20,586 nucleotides of DNA. Origin: Verrucomicrobiia bacterium (GTDB lineage: Bacteria > Verrucomicrobiota > Verrucomicrobiia > Limisphaerales > DTLC01). This document shows, piece after piece, positions 15,001 to 20,586 of the stretch. Position 1 is the stretch's first letter. The number at the start of each line of letters is the position of its first letter. The stretch spans positions 1 to 20,586 of the forward strand of contig JANWZY010000012.1 of the NCBI GenBank assembly GCA_025061935.1, written 5' to 3'. The notes under the pieces are model-generated. The model saw nothing but the letters and a program-made list of their open reading frames with translations. It was not told the origin of the DNA and made no database searches. The position numbers were made by a program, and so were the translations under genes.

Positions 15001-18000
15001 ATGCCAGGTCAGCTCGTACAAATCATCACGTCGAATGAGCCGAGTGTGCGGAATCGCTCGCTCGACGCGTACTGCCGTACCGCGAGCCTCGAGCAGTTGA
15101 TCGGGGAATGCGCTGAGCTGGACGCGTTCCGGCGCAGGAGCCAGAACCTCTACGAGCGCGTGCGCGCGCTCTTCTTCCTTTACGCGATCCACAGGTTCCA
15201 CTTGCCGGACAAGCTGTGGGCAGCATCCCCGCGCGTGCGACCAGGGTTTGGGCTGATCCCATTCAAGGGTTACGAGCATTTACTGCAGCGCAGGTTCGAG
15301 GAAGCGATCGAATGCTTTTTGGCCGTGCAAAAATCCGAAGGCCCGAGCGAGGGGATATCCAGCGCGCTGGCCGCAGCGTATCAACGGCTCGGTTTCCAAA
15401 CATTGGCCGATCAGGTCCGGCGATGCGTGCGTTCGGTGCGGGGTAACCAGTGGATGTTCCGCATGGGGCATCCTGCAGATCATCCGTTGCGTGTCCGGCC
15501 AGAGCTGTTGCAGAAAGCGCCGGACGGGACCTACCCGATACTGCGCGAACGCACACCTGTACGGATGGACCTGAGCCATTCGGGCTGGAGCGACATTTTC
15601 TTTCTAGGCATGGATTTCCCCGAAGGCGCGCGGGTGCTGAACGTCTCGATTGATCTAGGTGTGTTCGGCCGTGACAAAGCGCCGCGCCCGCCGGTCGAAG
15701 CTTACTTGCGCGTCATAGACGAGCCGGTGCTGCGCCTTACAAGCGTTGACCTCGGTTGCACCGCGGACATAACCAGCCTCGCCGAAGTGTTCGATTTCGC
15801 GCGCGATTACCTGGGGTTGCTAAAGGCGGCGGTGATCGCCGCCGGGATTGTGCCACCGGGCATCGAAGGTTCGGGGCATGAACTGTCAGAGCTGCTTGCG
15901 CGTGTGGTTGGTCCGGGACTCGGGCTTGAAATCGTCAGCAACGTGAATGACATCCCGAAAGGCTCGCGGCTTGCGGTTTCAACCACGCTTTTGGCTTCAC
16001 TGATTTCTGTGTGCATGCGTGCAACAGGTCAGGCGAGGTCATTAACGGGGCAATTGGCGGAGGACGAGCGCCGGCTCGTGCTCGCCCGCGCGCTGCTAGG
16101 TGAATGGTTGAGCGGGTCAGGCGGTGGTTGGCAGGACTCAGGCGGGCTTTGGCCAGGGATGAAGCTTATCACTGGCGTGATCGCCGTTGAGGGGGACCCG
16201 GAGTACGGGGTCAGCCGCGGCCGGCTCATGCCGTCGCACCGGATTCTGGACCATTCGGAAGTGTCTGCACAGACACGTCAACAGCTCCAGGATTGCCTCG
16301 TGCTTGTGCACGGCGGCATGGCTCAGAATGTAGGGCCGATCCTTGAAATGGTAACCGAGAAGTACCTGCTGCGGTCCGAGGCCGAGTGGCAGGCACGGCT
16401 CGAAATGATGGGCATTTTTGATGACCTCGTTGCCACGCTGCGCGCTGGGGATATCCGGCGCATCGGGGAGCTGACGACGCGGAATTTTTTCGGGCCGATC
16501 CAGACGATTATTCCGTGGGCGAATAACTTTTATACCGAGACGTTGATCGAGCGCGTCCGGGCCGCGTTCGGTGAACACTTTTGGGGGTTCTGGATGCTCG
16601 GCGGCATGTCCGGCGGCGGCATGGGCTTTATCTTCGCGCCTGGCCAAAAGGCGACAGCCCAGGTCCGGTTGCTCGAACTGATGCAACGGACCAAGCGCGA
16701 ACTCGAGCGCGCGTTGCCGTTCGCAATGGACCCGGTCGTGTACGATTTCGCCATAAACGAGCGCGGCACCTGGTGCGATCTGTTGAGCGGCCCGGATGCT
16801 TTCATGCCGCAGAATTACTACGCGCTGCACGTGCCGAATCTGGTGCGGGCGGACAAACACGCAATTTCACCGGCGCGTCGGGCAGAGCTTGACAAATTCG
16901 GCGCAGCGTGCCGGACGCGCGTCGAGCTGGCGGGAATGGTCCAGGCGCTGTTTGACCGCTTGTTACCAAGGCTTAAGACCGAGGAGACACAGCAGCAAAG
17001 TTTGGCCGAGCTGCTCGAGCAGAACGGGTTCGACCGCATCCAGCATGAGCAGATACGTCAGGACCTGCGCGCCGGCCGGATCGGCCTGGCCCAGAACCGG
17101 TTCCCGCCAAGTACTGATATCCGCGATGTGGAGCCGAGTGATGTCATTGACGCGACCGGCGCGCTACCCGACGAGTATGCCGCGCTCGGCCGCGACGCGC
17201 TCGCGCGTGGTGAGCTGGCAATTGTAACACTGGCAGCGGGCGTCGGTAGCCGTTGGACGCAGGGTGCGGGCGTAGTGAAAGCACTGCACCCGTTTTGCAA
17301 GCTGGCGGGTAGGCATCGGACGTTTATCGAGGTGCACCTGGCCAAGAGCAAACGGATTTCGAGAATGGTGGGCCGGCCGCTTCCGCATGTGATCACTACC
17401 AGTTACCTCACACACGGGGCGATCGAGGAATTCTTGGCCAGGTACGCTAATTACGGATATCCCGGCCCGTTGTTGCTTTCGCCCGGGCGCGCGATCGGGT
17501 TGCGCTTGATCCCGATGGTGCGTGACCTGCAGTTCATGTGGGAAGAGATGCCGCAGCAGATGCTAGATGCGCAGCAACAAAAGGTGCGCGACAGCCTCAG
17601 ACGCGCGCTGATCAGTTGGGCGCGCGCAATGGGCGAGGGGACCGATTACACTGACAACGTGCCCACGCAATGTTTGCACCCGGTCGGGCACTGGTTCGAG
17701 ATACCAAACATGTTGCGGAACGGCGTACTGCTCAGGCTGATAGAAGCCAACCCGCGCTTGAAATACTTGATGATGCACAACATTGACACGCTCGGCGCGG
17801 ATGCGGACCCGGCCATTTTCGGTTTGCATATCGCCCGTGGGACATGCCTCAGCTTCGAGGTGGTTCCGCGCAGGGTCGAAGATCGCGGGGGCGGCCTCGC
17901 GCGTGTGAACGGTCGCGTGCGGCTTGTCGAAGGCCTGGCCATGCCGCGCGAGGAGCAGGAATTTGCGCTGAGCTATTACAATACAAACACGTGCTGGATC

Positions 18001-18336
18001 GATATAGACAAGCTCCTGGGCGTGTTCGGACTCGCGCGCCAGGACCTGACGAATCAGGAAAAAGTGACTGCTGCTGTGCGTGCAGTGGCTGCGCGCATGC
18101 CGACATACATTACAATCAAGGACGTCAAGAAACGCTGGGGCCACGGCCAAGAAGACGTTTTCCCAGTCGCGCAGTTCGAAAAGCTGTGGGTGGACATGAC
18201 CGGGCTAGCCGAGGTCACGACGAGCTTTTTCGTTGTGCGGAGGCAACGCGGGCAGCAGCTCAAAGACCAGGCGCAACTGGACGGCTGGCTCCGCGACGGC
18301 TCAGCAGCTTACGCGGAGAAATTGTGTGATTGGTAG
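15001..18336 (+). CDS. bifunctional GHMP sugar kinase / UDPGP-type uridylyltransferase fusion
   Basis: The 1111-residue protein has three parts. (1) Residues 1 to about 185: helical, no recognised domain. (2) About 186-590: a GHMP kinase of the fucokinase/heptokinase type. It shows a first motif VRMDLSHSGWSD (187-198), the phosphate-loop GSRLAVSTTLLAS (321-333), GGGWQDSGG (375-383, with the likely catalytic D379) and a third motif GGMSGGGMGF (534-543). (3) About 735-1111: a UDPGP-family pyrophosphorylase with LAAGVGSRW (745-753), VVKALHPF (758-765), ITTSYLTHGAIEEF (798-811), HPVGHWFEIP (893-902), NIDTLGAD (927-934) and YYNTNTCWIDID (992-1003). The joint activity would be sugar to sugar-1-phosphate to UDP-sugar. 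Bacteroides FKP and plant FKGP have the reverse domain order and a different, GDP-type pyrophosphorylase domain. Start: ATG at 15001; an in-frame TTG two codons earlier is less likely. The sugar is unknown. Confidence 0.85.
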   Translation: MPGQLVQIITSNEPSVRNRSLDAYCRTASLEQLIGECAELDAFRRRSQNLYERVRALFFLYAIHRFHLPDKLWAASPRVRPGFGLIPFKGYEHLLQRRFEEAIECFLAVQKSEGPSEGISSALAAAYQRLGFQTLADQVRRCVRSVRGNQWMFRMGHPADHPLRVRPELLQKAPDGTYPILRERTPVRMDLSHSGWSDIFFLGMDFPEGARVLNVSIDLGVFGRDKAPRPPVEAYLRVIDEPVLRLTSVDLGCTADITSLAEVFDFARDYLGLLKAAVIAAGIVPPGIEGSGHELSELLARVVGPGLGLEIVSNVNDIPKGSRLAVSTTLLASLISVCMRATGQARSLTGQLAEDERRLVLARALLGEWLSGSGGGWQDSGGLWPGMKLITGVIAVEGDPEYGVSRGRLMPSHRILDHSEVSAQTRQQLQDCLVLVHGGMAQNVGPILEMVTEKYLLRSEAEWQARLEMMGIFDDLVATLRAGDIRRIGELTTRNFFGPIQTIIPWANNFYTETLIERVRAAFGEHFWGFWMLGGMSGGGMGFIFAPGQKATAQVRLLELMQRTKRELERALPFAMDPVVYDFAINERGTWCDLLSGPDAFMPQNYYALHVPNLVRADKHAISPARRAELDKFGAACRTRVELAGMVQALFDRLLPRLKTEETQQQSLAELLEQNGFDRIQHEQIRQDLRAGRIGLAQNRFPPSTDIRDVEPSDVIDATGALPDEYAALGRDALARGELAIVTLAAGVGSRWTQGAGVVKALHPFCKLAGRHRTFIEVHLAKSKRISRMVGRPLPHVITTSYLTHGAIEEFLARYANYGYPGPLLLSPGRAIGLRLIPMVRDLQFMWEEMPQQMLDAQQQKVRDSLRRALISWARAMGEGTDYTDNVPTQCLHPVGHWFEIPNMLRNGVLLRLIEANPRLKYLMMHNIDTLGADADPAIFGLHIARGTCLSFEVVPRRVEDRGGGLARVNGRVRLVEGLAMPREEQEFALSYYNTNTCWIDIDKLLGVFGLARQDLTNQEKVTAAVRAVAARMPTYITIKDVKKRWGHGQEDVFPVAQFEKLWVDMTGLAEVTTSFFVVRRQRGQQLKDQAQLDGWLRDGSAAYAEKLCDW

Positions 18337-18378
18337 CGCAGGTGGGGTTCGTTCACTCTCAGAGAGCTGTCATGCACC

Positions 18379-18397
18379 AGAGCGTTGCTCGCTTTTT
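18379..18397 (+). terminator. intrinsic terminator of the nucleotidyltransferase/fusion unit
   Basis: AGAGCG (18379-18384) pairs with CGCTTT (18390-18395; one G-T pair) around a TTGCT loop, and the T run continues to 18397. It lies 43 bases after the fusion stop and before the convergent yraN. It is the only hairpin-plus-T-run in the window that looks like a classical terminator, though the stem is short. Confidence 0.5.
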
Positions 18398-18404
18398 CTC
18401 GGGT

Positions 18405-18833
18405 TCATCCGTACCTGTATGGTGCTGACATGGCGAATGTGTTGGGCAGGTGCCGTACGGCGCGCACCTTGCCGTGCTCGAGCAACACCTCGACTATGTC
18501 GAACCGCACCTTGACCTGCGGATTGCCTAGCAGCTCGAGGTAATCGAGTGCGGCGCGCGTAAGCGCGCGGCGTTTGTCTTCGTTAACAGCCGCAGCGGGC
18601 CGTACCCAGTCTTCAGATGACCGCGTCTTGACCTCGACAAACACTAGACAATCGCCATCTCGGAACACCAGGTCAATCTCCCCGCGCGGACTGCGATAGT
18701 TCGCTGTCAGGAATTTGAGGCCGAGTTTTTTTAGGTGCCGTTTTGCCGCGCGTTCACCGAGCCGCCCATGCGCAAACTGCACAAGTGCGCGCTTCCGCGT
18801 GAACAATTCGGCGAGCTTGGCAAACAATCCCAT
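18405..18833 (-). CDS. yraN: UPF0102 / YraN-family nuclease-like protein
   Basis: The 142-residue protein matches UPF0102 (YraN): GRLGERAAKRHLKKLG (23-38), NYRSPRGEIDL (45-55) and LVFVEVKTR (63-71). The acidic residues E52, D54, E67 and K69 form the Holliday-junction-resolvase-like PD-(D/E)xK core. The family is predicted to be nuclease-like, but its cellular role is not established. It follows rnhB after 76 bases on the same strand, a pairing seen in many bacteria, and converges with the fusion gene. No ribosome site is visible; the ATG at 18833 gives the family length. Confidence 0.92.
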   Translation of the reverse strand: MGLFAKLAELFTRKRALVQFAHGRLGERAAKRHLKKLGLKFLTANYRSPRGEIDLVFRDGDCLVFVEVKTRSSEDWVRPAAAVNEDKRRALTRAALDYLELLGNPQVKVRFDIVEVLLEHGKVRAVRHLPNTFAMSAPYRYG

Positions 18834-18909
18834 TGTTAATTGGTCTGTTTCTAAGCCCGGCTTTTCGACCGGTCAACCGCGACCGCGCGCACCGAAGATG
18901 TGCGTGGCT

Positions 18910-19566
18910 TCAATCCCCAGCCGTGAATGCGCGCACGGGCGCGAAACTGCGCCGGTGGATCGGGCACGGGCCGAATTGTGCTAAAGCAGCCATGTGTTGC
19001 GCGGTGCCATAACCTTTGTGTTGTGCAAAGCCGTACATGGGCCAGAGCTTGTCATATTCGAGCATGAGTCGGTCACGCGTCACCTTGGCGATTATGCTCG
19101 CGGCTGCTATAGCGAAACTCAGTGCGTCGCCGCCTATTATCGCAGTTTGCGGAATCGTAATGGTTGGTACGAACTTGCCATCCACAAGCACGTGTTCCGG
19201 TGCCGGCTCGAGCTTGGCGACCGCAACCATCATGGCATGGTGTGTGGCGCGAAGGATGTTGATGCTGTCAATCGTGTGCGCTTCGACTTGGGCCGTCGCG
19301 AACCTGATTTTGTACACTCTGGTCAGCAGGTCGAAGTACCGCTCGCGTTGGCGCGCGCTGAGTTGTTTGGAGTCTGTCAGTCCGGTCAATTCGGGTGGTG
19401 CACCCCCTGCAATCCATTCGGCTGGGAGCACCACTGCTGCTGCTACCACCGGGCCGGCAAGCGGCCCGCGCCCTGCTTCGTCAACTCCGGCTACGCTTTT
19501 TACGCCGGTCCGCAGCAGCGCGCGCTCGTATCGGAATTTGTCCACATCTGACTTCTCTGTGTACAT
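18910..19566 (-). CDS. rnhB: ribonuclease HII
   Basis: The 218-residue enzyme cleaves RNA in RNA-DNA hybrids and removes single ribonucleotides misincorporated in DNA. The catalytic set is complete: D29 and E30 in GVDEAGRGPLAGPV, D129 in VDG, and D147 in IGGD, 18 residues later as in known enzymes. Further hallmarks are DSKQLS (65-70), AASIIAKVTRDRLM (155-168), HKGYGT and HRRSFAPV near the C-terminus. The frame extends to a GTG at 19584, but the ATG at 19566 gives the normal length. It lies upstream of yraN and probably shares its transcript. Confidence 0.96.
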   Translation of the reverse strand: MYTEKSDVDKFRYERALLRTGVKSVAGVDEAGRGPLAGPVVAAAVVLPAEWIAGGAPPELTGLTDSKQLSARQRERYFDLLTRVYKIRFATAQVEAHTIDSINILRATHHAMMVAVAKLEPAPEHVLVDGKFVPTITIPQTAIIGGDALSFAIAAASIIAKVTRDRLMLEYDKLWPMYGFAQHKGYGTAQHMAALAQFGPCPIHRRSFAPVRAFTAGD

Positions 19567-19894
19567 GGCGGAACGGTACAGCACCCGTCAGCCGCAGTTA
19601 GCATGGCCAAAGTCCGAGCTGTTTTGTCAACCAATAACTCTGCTCAAGCGCGCGCAGTGCGCGGCTGGAGGGTCTGTCATGGCATGATGGGCATCAGCGT
19701 GAAATATTGTCTTGCCTATACGTGGCCCGTGTGAGTTCCGGAATCCCGTCCGCATGGACAATCCCCTCTGAGCTTGCGAGTTGGCTGGTGGGGCGCCGCG
19801 CAATTGCCATAGCTTGGGCATCGAAGTTGCTTGCAGGACTGGTTGCTCGGGTGTAGCTATTTCGGAGCGCCGCCGCGCGCACTGCAGCCGCCGA
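19567..19894. other. divergent intergenic region between rnhB and the FadL-type gene
   Basis: This 328-base region should hold promoters for both genes. On the minus strand an exact TTGACA (complement of 19625-19630) faces rnhB, but the only -10-like hexamer (CATGCT) is 19 bases away and weak. A TGATG-GG-CATCA dyad (19685-19696) could be an operator. No further gene is convincing, and I found no good plus-strand promoter. Confidence 0.35.
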
Positions 19895-20586
19895 ATGAGA
19901 AAGCGCATTCCAGCAGCAGTTGTAGTAATGGCGATTTCGCTGTTGCCGGCGCGGTTACCCGGCAATGGAATGCGGCTTGGTGGCCAGGACAGTTTTGCCG
20001 TTGCGCGCGGAGACGCATTTGTTGCCACTGCAGATAACGCATCAGCGGTGTGCTACAACCCCGCCGGAATCGCACAATTGGAAGGGCACAATTTGCGCGG
20101 TACTTTGGCAGGCATCTACTACAGCCCGAGCTTTACGCGGCCTGATCGGCGCGGCAGCTTCGAGATCGCGGAAAAAGACGCAGTAGCAGGAAGCGTGTTC
20201 TACGCATACACGCCGCCCGGGGCGCTGCTCAGTTTTGGGTTCGGTATTTATGCGCCGTTCGGTGGCGCGCTCAAATGGCCGCAAAACACCGGGTTCAGAA
20301 CAGTAGCACTGGAAAGCTCCCTCGAGTTTGTCACGGTTAACCCGGTCGTGGCATTGAAGCTGACGGAAAATTTCGCGCTCGGCGCGGGCGTGACGCTCAA
20401 TTACGCGCGCATTTACTTGGAACAAGGGTTGCTCCGGCATTACGCGCCCCCGTACATCAACTATTTCAGGTTTTGCGGCGACGGGGTCAGCGTGGGGTAT
20501 AACCTCGGGTGCCTGTGGCGCGTGAGCGAAGAATTCACGCTCGGCATCGCGTTCCGGAGCAGGTTGCCGATAACTTTTGACGGTCA
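19895..20586 (+). CDS. FadL/OMPP1-family outer-membrane transporter, 3' end outside window
   Basis: The frame is open from the ATG at 19895 to the window edge (230 complete codons), so about the first half of a typical 400-500 residue protein is visible. It starts with a signal peptide (MRKRIPAAVVVMAISLLP, cleavage near residue 20-25). Next comes the FadL hallmark: a glycine-rich GMRLGGQDSFAVARGDAFVATADN, then the YNPAGIAQLEG motif (about 54-64). Alternating aromatic/hydrophobic strands (FGFGIYAPFGG, ALGAGVTLNY) and a further barrel segment (VGYNLGCLWRVSEEF) fit a beta-barrel. FadL-family proteins move hydrophobic compounds such as long-chain fatty acids or aromatics across the outer membrane; the substrate is unknown. 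Its presence argues for a Gram-negative cell envelope. No ribosome site precedes it. Confidence 0.87.
   Translation, partial: MRKRIPAAVVVMAISLLPARLPGNGMRLGGQDSFAVARGDAFVATADNASAVCYNPAGIAQLEGHNLRGTLAGIYYSPSFTRPDRRGSFEIAEKDAVAGSVFYAYTPPGALLSFGFGIYAPFGGALKWPQNTGFRTVALESSLEFVTVNPVVALKLTENFALGAGVTLNYARIYLEQGLLRHYAPPYINYFRFCGDGVSVGYNLGCLWRVSEEFTLGIAFRSRLPITFDG

Noticed and set aside
16138..16860. 240-residue minus-strand frame inside the fusion gene
   Set aside because: Antisense to the GHMP domain with its conserved motifs; codon shadow.

Overview
The window is ordinary-looking bacterial chromosome, GC-rich, with long open genes on both strands and no phage, insertion-sequence or CRISPR features. 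Gene content (pectin and uronate catabolism, a SufS/SufU/SufT/SufD set, a FadL-type outer-membrane protein, few Shine-Dalgarno sites) fits a Gram-negative heterotroph. Verrucomicrobiota or a related PVC lineage is my best guess, but this is inference from gene style; there is no rRNA or marker gene to prove it.

Left third (1-7301): a sugar-acid region. It holds the 3' part of a GH28 polygalacturonase, an APC-family amino-acid permease (minus), a PflX-type radical SAM protein with an apparent Tat/lipoprotein signal, a 2-keto-3-deoxygluconate kinase (minus), and a divergently oriented pair: a LarA-family nickel racemase/epimerase homologue and an SDR of the UxuB/YjmF mannonate-fructuronate oxidoreductase type. 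Polygalacturonase, mannonate dehydrogenase and KDG kinase are steps of uronate breakdown leading to KDPG. The LarA homologue plausibly epimerises a hydroxyacid in that route.

Middle (7495-13773): a small membrane-anchored protein with an Ada-like metal-binding domain, tRNA-Cys(GCA) on the minus strand, an orphan 12-repeat HEAT protein, and a minus-strand Fe-S assembly cluster transcribed sufD, sufU, sufT, sufS. The scaffold and ATPase genes sufB and sufC are not adjacent.

Right third (13774-20586): a 332-base leader rich in inverted repeats precedes a two-gene plus-strand unit: a divergent GalU-like nucleotidyltransferase, then a 1111-residue fusion of a GHMP sugar kinase and a UDPGP-type uridylyltransferase. 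The unit ends in a recognisable intrinsic terminator. The fusion looks like a one-protein salvage route from free sugar to UDP-sugar and is the most interesting item here. After it come yraN and rnhB (minus) and the 5' part of a FadL/OMPP1 outer-membrane transporter running off the right edge.
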